Shown piece after piece: positions 1-6,736 of a stretch of DNA of 32,206 nt. The notes beneath the pieces were generated by a model. That model saw only the letters and a program-made list of their open reading frames with translations, made no database searches and was not told the origin of the DNA. A program made the position numbers and the translations under genes. Numbering within the stretch: the stretch's first letter is position 1; the number at the start of each line of letters is the position of its first letter. This stretch comes from Streptomyces sp. STR69 (lineage in GTDB: Bacteria; Actinomycetota; Actinomycetes; Streptomycetales; Streptomycetaceae): assembly GCF_024519455.1 (NCBI RefSeq), contig NZ_JALJRY010000053.1:1-32206 (forward strand). Direction: 5' to 3'.

Positions 1-414
1 CGCCGGTGCCGGCGGCCCGGCCCGCGGGCGGCCGGCGCCGTCCGCGGTCCCCGCGCGGTGCGCCCCGCCCGGCGCACCGCCGACGACGCGGAAGCCGTGC
101 GCGTGCACGAGGACCGTGCGGCCCTCCACCGCGCCCCGGCCGGTGACCACACCGCCCGTGTACGGCCTCACGGCCTGCGGGCCGGGCCTGCCCGCCCGGT
201 GCCCGCGCAGCCGCTTCGCCCCCCGCAACGCATCCGGGTCCGGCAACGGCCCGGTCCGCTCCCCCGCCGCCGGCCCGCCCCCCGCACACCGCACCGCCGC
301 CCTCCCGCCCGGGCCCGCCGCCGCCCGGGCACGGATCCCGCGCGGTTTCGCCACCCGGCCGCGCATCCCCGCCGGCCCCGCCGCGGCCGGAGGGCGGTCA
401 GTCGTCGCAGCCAT
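1..414 (-). CDS. Acyl-CoA carboxylase carboxyltransferase (beta) subunit, N-terminal part, runs off window
   Basis: The minus-strand frame opens at ATG 414-412, preceded by a good ribosome site (AAGGGGA about 6 nt upstream), and stays open for 138 codons to the window edge. Residues about 77-105 (VRPYTGGVVTGRGAVEGR, then a V-hydrophobic stretch and VVGGAPGGAHR) match the N-terminal core of propionyl/acetyl-CoA carboxylase beta subunits, where a GVVTG-G-(V/I)-GR block is followed by a hydrophobic strand and FGGSLGE. Known family role: transfer of carboxyl from biotin to acyl-CoA, giving malonyl- or methylmalonyl-CoA. The last 20 or so visible residues are Ala/Gly/Pro/Arg rich and match poorly, so the protein may be divergent or decaying. 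An ARE palindrome sits 52 bp upstream, which ties it to the butyrolactone receptor. A product feeding polyketide precursors is inference. Confidence 0.55.
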   Translation of the reverse strand, partial: MAATTDRPPAAAGPAGMRGRVAKPRGIRARAAAGPGGRAAVRCAGGGPAAGERTGPLPDPDALRGAKRLRGHRAGRPGPQAVRPYTGGVVTGRGAVEGRTVLVHAHGFRVVGGAPGGAHRAGTADGAGRPRAGPPAPA

Positions 415-466
415 GCCAGATCCCCTTCCGGGACACCACCGAGAGGTCCGCCCCCAGCCCACCCTA

Positions 467-488
467 ACAAACCGCATGGGCGGTTTCT
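467..488. promoter_or_regulatory. ARE 1: gamma-butyrolactone receptor operator upstream of carboxylase gene
   Basis: The site reads ACAAACCG-N6-CGGTTTCT, a 22-bp palindrome with 17-18 symmetric positions. It has the ACCG-N6-CGGT core expected of ArpA/ScbR-type operators. It lies 52 bp upstream of the carboxylase ATG, where a bound repressor would block transcription. Confidence 0.75.
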
Positions 489-670
489 AGCTGGGGATCA
501 CGTCGTCCCACGGGCCGGAATCCGCCACCGCCGGCCGCCCGGCGCCCCACGGCCCGCCGGCCGGCCCTCCCGGCCGGGGGCGGGCGCCGACGGCCGCCCG
601 ACCGCCGCCCGGCACGCCTGCGCACCATGAGCAACACCGCGGCAGGAGCGGCCGGTCCGCGCCCGGCGGC

Positions 671-753
671 CCGGCCGACCGTGTCCCCCGGGCCACGGTC
701 CCCGCACGGCCGCCGGCCCTCCTCCCTCCCGGCCCGGGGACACGGTCGGCCGG
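671..753. repeat. Long imperfect inverted repeat between the two AREs
   Basis: The left arm (671-694, CCGGCCGACCGTGTCCCC then CGGGCC) pairs with the right arm (731-753, GGCCCGGGG then ACACGGTCGGCCGG). There is one extra C on the left and a 36-nt loop. The pairing is about 23 bp, far longer than the short GC palindromes common here. It could act as a bidirectional terminator or insulator between the divergent promoters. Its function is unknown. Confidence 0.55.
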
Positions 754-1000
754 GACGCTCGAACTCCGCTCCGGTATCGCTCGAGAGCCGGCCGGGCCGG
801 CGGGCCCGCGGGCCCGCGCCAGGGACACCCGGAGCACGCCGGCGCGAGCGCGACCACGGCGGCACGCATCCCTGTGCCCGGAAGAACATCCAGCCCGGGC
901 GGGTCCCCGGAGAGGAAGGCGCGAGGAAGGCGCACCGGGGGCGATGTGCGGAAGAAAACGCTCCATATCTTGTGCGATCGGAATGTTCCGTACCGCTAGA

Positions 1001-1022
1001 AAGTAAACCGGATGGTATGTAT
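1001..1022. promoter_or_regulatory. ARE 2: receptor operator upstream of butyrolactone synthase gene
   Basis: The site reads AAGTAAACCG-GA-TGGTATGTAT, an imperfect palindrome whose ACC and GGT half-site cores are 10 bp apart edge to edge. On the other strand it begins ATACATACC, closely resembling ARE 3 (ATACAAACT). It ends 61 bp before the synthase ATG. Confidence 0.65.
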
Positions 1023-1083
1023 CTTCTCAGGTCTCGGAAGGAACCAGACACTTTCATGCCAACGCGGCCCAGGGGGAACAGAC

Positions 1084-2076
1084 ATGTCTGCGAGCACATT
1101 CCGTGCATCACGCCCCACACCCGGCACACCCCGCACCGTGGGCGCCGCGGCGCCCACGGACACCGGCGTCTTCCACTACCCGTCCCTGACCACCACGGTC
1201 CCCAAGGAGTTCGTCCACCGCGCCAGCGTCGCCCAGGTCATGCTCACCGACTGGGACCGCGTGGACGACAGCCACTTCACCGCAGCCGCCCAGTGGCCCC
1301 GCGGACACAGCTTCTTCACCGAGGTGGACGGCTGCCACGACCCTCTCATCGCCGGTGAAACGATCCGCCAGGCGGGAGCCCTCCTCGCGCACGCGGAGTT
1401 CGGGGTCCCCCTCGGCCACCATTTCCTCATGTGGGACCTGGCGATCCGTGTGCAGCCCGCGCACCTGCGGGTCGACAGCGCACCCGCGTCGCTCGAGATG
1501 GACATCGCCTGCCACGACATCAAGTGGCGCCGCGCCGGCCTGGCGGGGTTCCGCTACGACGTGGTGATCCGCCGCGACGGCAACACCGCGGCCACCGGGA
1601 GCGCCCGGTTCACCTGCGTCTCGCCCCAGATCTACGAACGTCTGCGCGGCGGCCGGCACAACAGCGCCCGGCCCGCGCTGCCCCTCACCGCTCCGACCGC
1701 GCCGCAGAACGTCGGCCGGGTCTCCCCGATGGACGTGGTCCTCACCCCCATCGGGGAGACCCGCTCCTGGCAGCTGAGGGTGGACACGCGCCACCCCGTG
1801 CTGTTCGACCACCCGGTCGACCACGTGCCGGGCATGATGCTGCTCGAAGCGGCCCGCCAGGCCGCGACCGCGGCACTGGGGCGGCCCGCCGTACTCCTCG
1901 GTGCGACCGGCGAGTTCAAGCGCTACACCGAACTCGACCTGCCCTGCCTGATCGAAGCGTGCCCCCTCCCCGGCACGGGCACCGACGCCGTGCAGTCGGT
2001 GCTCGTGAACGGACACCAGGACGGAAGGCTCACGTTCTGCTCCACCCTGACCGTGGCCGCCTCTCCCACCGCGTGA
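1084..2076 (+). CDS. afsA: AfsA-family gamma-butyrolactone (A-factor type) biosynthesis protein
   Basis: AfsA-type enzymes join a beta-ketoacyl thioester to dihydroxyacetone phosphate, the first committed step of butyrolactone signal synthesis. The 330-aa product has the typical length and two hot-dog repeats. The first, near residues 40-200, contains FVHRASVAQVMLTDW, HSFFTEVDGCHDPLIAGETI and GHHFLMWDL. The second, near 215-325, contains VLFDHPVDHVPGMMLLEAARQA. The start is ATG 1084, preceded by AGGGGGAA at 5-6 nt. An in-frame ATG at 1012 lies upstream but has no ribosome site and would overlap the operator. The gene is convergent with the NmrA-like reductase and near an ArpA/ScbR-type receptor, the standard context. 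ARE 2 upstream suggests receptor control. The family call is firm; the exact signal structure cannot be read from sequence. Confidence 0.95.
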   Translation: MSASTFRASRPTPGTPRTVGAAAPTDTGVFHYPSLTTTVPKEFVHRASVAQVMLTDWDRVDDSHFTAAAQWPRGHSFFTEVDGCHDPLIAGETIRQAGALLAHAEFGVPLGHHFLMWDLAIRVQPAHLRVDSAPASLEMDIACHDIKWRRAGLAGFRYDVVIRRDGNTAATGSARFTCVSPQIYERLRGGRHNSARPALPLTAPTAPQNVGRVSPMDVVLTPIGETRSWQLRVDTRHPVLFDHPVDHVPGMMLLEAARQAATAALGRPAVLLGATGEFKRYTELDLPCLIEACPLPGTGTDAVQSVLVNGHQDGRLTFCSTLTVAASPTA

Positions 2077-2078
2077 GC

Positions 2079-2098
2079 GGCCGGCCCCCGGGCCGGCC
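2079..2098. terminator. GC-rich hairpin between convergent afsA-like and NmrA-like genes
   Basis: The arms GGCCGGCCC and GGGCCGGCC pair perfectly around a 2-nt centre. It lies directly after the afsA-like stop codon and 4 nt from the convergent gene's stop. It lacks a U tract, as many Streptomyces terminators do, and probably serves both genes. Confidence 0.6.
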
Positions 2099-2101
2099 CG
2101 C

Positions 2102-2980
2102 TCAGCGCGGCGGCGGTGCCCCGCCCCCGGCCGTGCCGGGGGCGAAGGCCGTGAGGTGGTCCCCGGCCCAGGCACGGAAGGTCCCCGCCGGACGGCCCGT
2201 CACGGCGTACACCGTGTCCTCCACCCCCGCCTTGGCACCCGCACGCTGACGTTCCGCGCTCTGCAGCAGCGCCTCGACCACCGGCGCCGGATGGCGCCGG
2301 CCCAGTGCCGCACGCGCCTGGTCCGGGCTCAGTTCCTCAAAGCGCAGCGGCAGTCCGAGCAGCCTGCCGAGCTGGTCCGTCTGCTCGACGGCAGTGAGCG
2401 CCTGCGGCCCGGTGAGGGTGTAGGCCTTCCCGGCGTGCCCCTGCCCCAGCAGCACACGCACCGCCACGGACGCGATGTCCCGGGGATCCACGCAGGCGTT
2501 GGCGGACGTTCCGCACAGCGCCCGGACCACGCCTTCACCACGGACGGACCGGGCCCAGGACAGCGTGTTGGACATGAACGCGCGCGGACGCAGCAGAGTC
2601 CACTCCAGGCCCGAGGCGCACAGCAGCTCCTCGCCGGCGCGCTGCCACCGGGTGATGAGGTCCTGGGCCCCCGGGTCGAGAACGGCGGCCGCGGACAGCT
2701 TCACCACCCGCCCGACCCCGGCCGCCCGTGCGGCACGCACGAACCTCGCATCGTCGCCGCCGGCGACCGCGCCGGTGACCAGGAACGCCGTCTCCACACC
2801 CGCCAGAGACCGCTCCAGCGACCGCGGATCACCGAAGTCCCCGGCGACCGTCTCGGCCCGGCCCGGCGCACCCACGACCCGTGCGGGATCCCTGGCCATG
2901 ATGCGCACCCGCACGCCGGCGGGGATCCTGCGGACCACTTCCCGCCCCACCGTCCCGGTGGCCCCGGTCACCAGGATCAT
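2102..2980 (-). CDS. NmrA-like NAD(P)-binding reductase of the butyrolactone locus
   Basis: The 292-aa protein starts MILVTGATGTVGREVVRR, a Rossmann fold with the atypical short-chain dehydrogenase glycine motif GATGTVG at residues 6-12. MARDPARV follows at the second strand, typical of NmrA/QorB-like proteins that bind NADP. Later blocks (VETAFLVTGAV, FVRAARAAGVGRVVKLSA, GLEWTLLRPRAFMSN, YTLTGPQALT) fit the same family. ATG 2980 was chosen because the fold begins there; the open frame upstream reads through the operator region. Butyrolactone synthesis needs ketone or enoyl reduction after the AfsA step, so a signal-maturing reductase is a reasonable inference, though a redox-sensing or tailoring role is possible. 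It is divergent from the receptor gene, with ARE 3 in the 208-bp gap. Confidence 0.85.
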   Translation of the reverse strand: MILVTGATGTVGREVVRRIPAGVRVRIMARDPARVVGAPGRAETVAGDFGDPRSLERSLAGVETAFLVTGAVAGGDDARFVRAARAAGVGRVVKLSAAAVLDPGAQDLITRWQRAGEELLCASGLEWTLLRPRAFMSNTLSWARSVRGEGVVRALCGTSANACVDPRDIASVAVRVLLGQGHAGKAYTLTGPQALTAVEQTDQLGRLLGLPLRFEELSPDQARAALGRRHPAPVVEALLQSAERQRAGAKAGVEDTVYAVTGRPAGTFRAWAGDHLTAFAPGTAGGGAPPPR

Positions 2981-3130
2981 CGCCGCCCCCCACCGCGTCC
3001 GCCGCCGTCCCCACCCGCTCCTGCACCCTGCCCCGCCACCCTGCCCCGCCTCCCGCCGACATGACGCTCCGGCACAGTTCTCCGATTCCTGCACGGTTCC
3101 GGGGATGCGCAAAGCACCGCTACCTGTAAT

Positions 3131-3152
3131 ATACAAACTGGACGGTTTTTTT
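3131..3152. promoter_or_regulatory. ARE 3: receptor operator between NmrA-like gene and receptor gene
   Basis: The site reads ATACAAACTG-GA-CGGTTTTTTT, an imperfect palindrome with a 2-nt centre like ARE 2. It ends 36 bp before the receptor ATG and overlaps an AT-rich TAATAT (3127-3132) that could be a -10 element. This placement fits autorepression, and possibly control of the divergent reductase. Confidence 0.7.
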
Positions 3153-3188
3153 GGGGGTCTCCGGACTCATCGACGGGAGGAGGGCGAG

Positions 3189-3845
3189 ATGGCGAAGCAG
3201 GAGCGGGCGATCCGGACACGGCAGGCGATCCTTCTCGCTGCGGCCAGGGTCTTCGAGGAGCGCGGCTACCAGGCCGCGACCATCAGCGAGATCCTCGCCT
3301 CGGCCGAGGTGACCAAGGGGGCTCTGTACTTCCACTTCCCCTCGAAGGAGGACCTGGCCCAGGGAGTGCTCCACGAACAGGACCAGCAGATGCCCATCCC
3401 CGACCGCGCCTGCAGGATCCAGCAGATCGTGGACACGGTGATGCTGCACGCCTACCGGCTCCAGACCGACCCGATGGTACGGGCGGGCGTGCGGCTGTCG
3501 CTCGACCAGCAGGCACAGGGACTCGACCGCAGCGGCCCCTTCCTGCGCTGGTCCGAGGTCATCACCGAACTGCTGGAAAAGGCACAGGCCCAGGGCGAGC
3601 TGCTGCCCCACGTCGTGCCCGCCGCGACCGCCGACGTCCTGGTGGGCGGCTTCGCCGGCGTCCAGGCCATGTCCCAGGCGGTGTGCAACTACCAGGATCT
3701 GCTGAACCGGGTCTCCGCCCTGCTGCGGCACACACTGCCCGGCGTCGTGGTGTCCTCCGTCCTCACCTCGGCGGACCTCACCGGCAGCCGGGGCGCGGCC
3801 GTCTTCGAGGAACTGCAGACCCTCGCTACGGCCGGCCGGCCCTAG
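3189..3845 (+). CDS. scbR: TetR-family gamma-butyrolactone receptor (ArpA/ScbR type)
   Basis: This 218-aa repressor begins MAKQERAIRTRQAILLAAAR and has the TetR helix-turn-helix at residues 10-56 (TISEILASAEVTKGALYFHF). The central SLDQQAQGLDRSGPFLRW matches the ArpA/ScbR ligand domain, including the tryptophan (residue 121 here) equivalent to the ligand-contacting Trp of ArpA. ELLPHVVP and ADVLVGGFAGVQAMSQ are also family blocks. The start is ATG 3189 with GGGAGGAGGG just upstream; the open frame extends far upstream but is not protein-like. Known role: it represses target promoters at AREs until a butyrolactone binds. Four AREs in this locus are its likely targets. The last 20 bp overlap the convergent monooxygenase stop region. 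It could be a pseudo-receptor, but its near-neutral, receptor-like sequence favours a true receptor. Confidence 0.93.
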   Translation: MAKQERAIRTRQAILLAAARVFEERGYQAATISEILASAEVTKGALYFHFPSKEDLAQGVLHEQDQQMPIPDRACRIQQIVDTVMLHAYRLQTDPMVRAGVRLSLDQQAQGLDRSGPFLRWSEVITELLEKAQAQGELLPHVVPAATADVLVGGFAGVQAMSQAVCNYQDLLNRVSALLRHTLPGVVVSSVLTSADLTGSRGAAVFEELQTLATAGRP

Positions 3846-5379
3846 CCGGCCGCCCGGGAAACCCGCCCACAGCACTCCCCGCGCCCGCCGGCCGGGCCTG
3901 CGCACGGTCGCCGAAGTACGCCGACAGCGCGCAGTCCAGCCCGTCCCCGCCGGGCCCCCAGGCGATATAGCCGTCGGGCCGCACGAGCAGCGCGTCGCAG
4001 GGCAGTCCGGGCACCGGCGCGGCATGCACCGTACGCACCAGCCCGGCCCGCCCCCGCACCTGCTCCCGATAGCCGCTGCCCCGCTCACCGAAGAGCAGCA
4101 GCAGCGCCCTGCCCTCGCGCATCAGCCCGATCACGTCGGCGGGCCCCTCACGCGTGCTCAGGCCCACATTGTGAAGAAACCTTCCCTCCCACGGGGAATG
4201 CCGCACGGTGAGCGGCTCGAACACCGTGTCCTGCGCGCTGACCATGGCCGCCAGGGCACCGCTCTCCCCTCCGCCCGCCAGCAGCCGGGTGAACAGCTCA
4301 CGCAGCGGGTCGAGCCCGGGACCGGGATGCATCAGGGCGAGCTGGGCCCGCGTATTGTCGATCACCCGCTGGGCGGCGGGCCGCCGTTCCCGGTCATAGC
4401 TGTCCAGCAGCCCCCTGCCCACACCGCCGCGCACCGTGAACGCAAGCTTCCAGCCGAGGTTGACCGCGTCCAGCAGTCCCGTGCTCAGCCCCTGGCCGCC
4501 GACCGGGAAGTGGACGTGGGCCGCGTCCCCCGCCAGGAAGACCCGCCCCGCCCGGAAGGACCGGGCCAGCCGCGAGAAGTCACTGAACCGGCTCAGCCAC
4601 CGCGGCGCCTCCATCGCAATGTCCCTTCCCGCGATCCAGGACACCTCACGGCGCAGCTCCTCCAGCGTCAGCGGCAGACGGCGGCGCTCCTGCGCAGCAG
4701 TGCAGTTCAGGGTCCGCAGACGCATCCCGCCGCCCGCGACGTCCTTGGCGACCAGCCAGCCGCGCGGAGTGCGGTGCCACCCCGGCCCCAGGGAACCCGC
4801 CTCCACCAGCCGCACGTCACCCGCCATCGCCGACACCGTGGCCGGATAGCTCCGCGAGGCGAAACCCACCAGCTCACGCACCGTACTGCGCGCACCGTCC
4901 GCCCCCACCAGATACCGGGCCGCACACTCGACCGGCCCGCAGGGCCCCTGCACCGTGACCCGCACCCCGGCGGGATCCTGCCGCACCCCCGTCACCCGGT
5001 ACCCGCGCAAAACCCGCGCACCGGCCGCCCTGGCCCTCTTCTCGAAATGACGCTCCAGATCCCCCTGCGGACACTTCAGGACCGGCCCCGGCTCACCCGC
5101 CGGCGCCGGGATCGAAAGCCCCGGCAGCCCCGCGAAATGGAAAACCCGCGTGAAAGCAGCCGGATCCGCCGCCGCCGCCAGCCCCTCGAGATGCCCACGC
5201 CGCACCAGACACTGCACCGTCCGCGCATGCAGCGTGGTCGCCCTGGGACGCCGCGACACCCGCGCCCCCGACTCCACCACCACGGTACGCACACCGTACC
5301 CGGCCAGCTCCGCAGCAAGAAGCAACCCCACCGGCCCCCCACCGACAACCACCACCTCGAACCCCGCACCCCACACCAT
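3826..5379 (-). CDS. Class A FAD-dependent aromatic hydroxylase / monooxygenase
   Basis: This is a 517-aa flavoprotein of the PHBH fold. The FAD-binding GGGPVG lies at residues 13-18 with the acidic end of strand 2 at VVVES, GADGARS (159-165) is the DG motif, and GDAAHVHFPVGGQGL (284-298) is the GD motif contacting the FAD ribityl chain. YDRERRP follows. The C-terminal third has the thioredoxin-like region of polyketide hydroxylases (LLVRPDGYIAWGP). Such enzymes hydroxylate aromatic polyketides or inactivate rifamycin- or tetracycline-like drugs; the substrate here is unknown. I chose ATG 5379 because the fold begins there. Its ribosome site is only a G-run, and an upstream start is possible. 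ARE 4 lies 69 bp upstream, so it is probably receptor-controlled. No polyketide synthase is visible in the window. Confidence 0.88.
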   Translation of the reverse strand: MVWGAGFEVVVVGGGPVGLLLAAELAGYGVRTVVVESGARVSRRPRATTLHARTVQCLVRRGHLEGLAAAADPAAFTRVFHFAGLPGLSIPAPAGEPGPVLKCPQGDLERHFEKRARAAGARVLRGYRVTGVRQDPAGVRVTVQGPCGPVECAARYLVGADGARSTVRELVGFASRSYPATVSAMAGDVRLVEAGSLGPGWHRTPRGWLVAKDVAGGGMRLRTLNCTAAQERRRLPLTLEELRREVSWIAGRDIAMEAPRWLSRFSDFSRLARSFRAGRVFLAGDAAHVHFPVGGQGLSTGLLDAVNLGWKLAFTVRGGVGRGLLDSYDRERRPAAQRVIDNTRAQLALMHPGPGLDPLRELFTRLLAGGGESGALAAMVSAQDTVFEPLTVRHSPWEGRFLHNVGLSTREGPADVIGLMREGRALLLLFGERGSGYREQVRGRAGLVRTVHAAPVPGLPCDALLVRPDGYIAWGPGGDGLDCALSAYFGDRAQARPAGAGSAVGGFPGRPARAGRP

Positions 5380-5448
5380 CCCGGCCCCCCCCCCCACCAC
5401 CCAGCCGCCCCCGGCCCCGACCCACAGGCATACAACACCCCCCAAAAA

Positions 5449-5470
5449 ATATACCGGCCAGACGGTTCAC
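5449..5470. promoter_or_regulatory. ARE 4: receptor operator upstream of monooxygenase gene
   Basis: The site reads ATATACCG-N6-CGGTTCAC, with the same ACCG-N6-CGGT spacing as ARE 1. It is 69 bp upstream of the chosen monooxygenase ATG. The outer positions are less symmetric than in ARE 1. The IS630 remnant begins about 35 bp beyond it. Confidence 0.65.
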
Positions 5471-5502
5471 CACAACGCCCACCACGTTCCGCACACCGAC
5501 CC

Positions 5503-6107
5503 GCCCACCCAGGTGTATCCGGTGGGCATGGTCGGGGCGAAACCGCTCTCGTCGAGGAAGTACAGGTCCCTCACACCCTGGTGCACGTCTAGCCGTAAAG
5601 CCGTAAATCCTCCAGCTGGGCCCGCGCGGCCTGCTGGAGGACGGGGTCGGCCTTGTGCCGCAGCGTGTCCCGAGTCCGTTTCCACCGGAATCCGTCACGG
5701 TGGAGTAACTCGGTCAGCCAGGCCGCCGAGACCCGCACCCCCCGTTCCGCGGCCAGCCAGTCACACAACGCGGCGGCACTCCAGGTACGGCCCTGCCGGG
5801 CGGACTCGTCAAGCAGGGCGGCCAGCGCCTCGCGGTCCTCACGGGTGACCGAGGCCGGGCGGCCCGGGCGCGGGGCATCCGTCAGCGCGTCGAAGCCCCG
5901 GGCCGCGAAGCGGTGGACCGCACCACGCACGGTGACGTCGTTGCATTCGAGCAGGTCAGCGACCTCGGGCACGGTCAGGCCGCGTCCCATCAGCCGTATG
6001 CACTCCAGACGCAGTCTGGTGCCCGGCGTGAGATCACGTGCCCGCAAACCCTCACGCACCTCGCGCTCCTGATCAGACGTCAACTCCGCACGCAGGACCT
6101 TCGGCAT
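5503..6107 (-). pseudogene. IS630-family transposase remnant, frameshifted and truncated
   Basis: The start MPKVLRAELTSDQEREV and the HTH region (LTVPEVADLLECNDVTVRGAVHRF, GRPASVTREDREAL) give a full IS630 N-terminal domain, residues 1-172. The frame then ends in LEDLRLYG and stop. In the next frame the protein resumes with LDVHQGVRDLYFLDESGFAP, which contains the first catalytic Asp, and stops matching after TGYTWVG. The frameshift is explained by an exact 8-bp tandem duplication (AGCCGTAA twice, 5591-5606); removing one copy joins the two parts as LEDLRLDVHQG. The rest of the DDE domain is missing, so the gene is dead twice over. The truncation point lies about 35 bp from ARE 4. Confidence 0.85.
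5591..5606. repeat. 8-bp tandem duplication that breaks the IS630 remnant
   Basis: AGCCGTAA is repeated directly with no gap. One copy would leave the transposase frame intact; two shift it and create a stop codon. Confidence 0.85.
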
Positions 6108-6156
6108 GGGCAATCCATCCCTGCCCTGCCTCATACCCGAACCGCAGCCCCACATC

Positions 6157-6181
6157 ACCGAGGGTGCTCAGTGCCCTCGGT
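6157..6181 (-). terminator. Hairpin directly after the DUF6461-like gene
   Basis: Perfect 8-bp arms ACCGAGGG and CCCTCGGT surround a 9-nt loop. The stem touches the stop codon of the minus-strand gene at 6181, a position typical of a rho-independent terminator. Confidence 0.6.
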
Positions 6182-6672
6182 CAAGGCATTTCGAGTTCGG
6201 GCAAAGAGAAGAAACCGGTGATTGCCTCCACAATCCGCTCCTCGTTGTCATCTCTGTCAAGATCCGCCGGGCCGATCAGGTTCGCCGCCGTGAGAGCGGG
6301 CAGCAGCAGGTCGGGCTCCTCGCCTCCCCGGTAGTACGGAGTCTCGAAGCTGAAGGCGGTGATCAGTCGTCCATCGCGGAGGTACTGGAACGAGGGGCCG
6401 TGGGCTTTGACGAGGCATGGTCCGATCACGAAAACGACGAGCTCGCCGCCGGCCGGGCACAACTGCCCATAATGGGCAAGGTCGTAGTCACCGCTCTCCC
6501 AACTGAGCATGTCGTGCATCACCAGCCCCCAATCGGTGCCCTTGCCGTACGCGAGTGGCTTTCGCCGCTGGCCGAGGAGTCCTTGCGTGAGCGCGTCCAG
6601 AGAGATCCCCCGGAAGAAGACGACGCTGGCTTCCTCGTGGTGCGGGAGCGGGCCGTGTATCCAGTGCGTCAT
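6181..6672 (-). CDS. DUF6461-like protein
   Basis: This is a 163-aa soluble protein. It has the layout of actinobacterial DUF6461 proteins: an N-terminal FFRGISLDALTQGL (strand plus helix), a central DWGLVMHDML with a hydrophobic run (ELVVFVIG), FQYLRDGRLITAFSF, then a C-terminal helix with LLLPALTAANLIGPAD. The function of the family is unknown. The open frame runs upstream into the IS5 inverted repeat, so I chose ATG 6672 (MTHWIHGPLPHHEE), the first start in native sequence. A clear ribosome site is absent. The promoter region (6673-6713) is interrupted by the IS5-type insertion 42 bp upstream, so expression may be altered. Confidence 0.6.
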   Translation of the reverse strand: MTHWIHGPLPHHEEASVVFFRGISLDALTQGLLGQRRKPLAYGKGTDWGLVMHDMLSWESGDYDLAHYGQLCPAGGELVVFVIGPCLVKAHGPSFQYLRDGRLITAFSFETPYYRGGEEPDLLLPALTAANLIGPADLDRDDNEERIVEAITGFFSLPELEMP

Positions 6673-6736
6673 ACCGGGCACCGTAGAGGAACCCACTGAC
6701 AAGCCCGCACAGCCTAGGGCGTGTTTCAGAAGTGGA

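Larger units (their letters stand above)
415..1083. other. Divergent intergenic region between carboxylase and butyrolactone synthase genes
   Basis: This 669-bp stretch separates two divergently transcribed genes. It holds an ARE near each end (467-488 and 1001-1022) and a long inverted repeat in the middle (671-753). Several frames stay open here, but their products are Arg/Pro/Gly-rich and unlike any family, as expected by chance at this GC content. I see no convincing gene inside it. Confidence 0.6.

Noticed and set aside
58..630. Long plus-strand open frame at the window start
   Set aside because: Arg/Pro/Ala-rich product with no family features; the opposite strand holds the carboxyltransferase start with a ribosome site, and an operator lies inside this frame.
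2156..3064. 302-codon plus-strand frame opposite the NmrA-like gene
   Set aside because: Antisense of a clear Rossmann protein, no recognisable motif.
2475..3188. N-terminal extension of the receptor frame
   Set aside because: The open frame runs through the operator and the divergent gene; the family start and a strong ribosome site are at 3189.
4024..5592. 522-codon plus-strand open frame opposite the monooxygenase
   Set aside because: Its product is a low-complexity Pro/His/Arg string; the minus strand encodes a flavoprotein with all FAD motifs.
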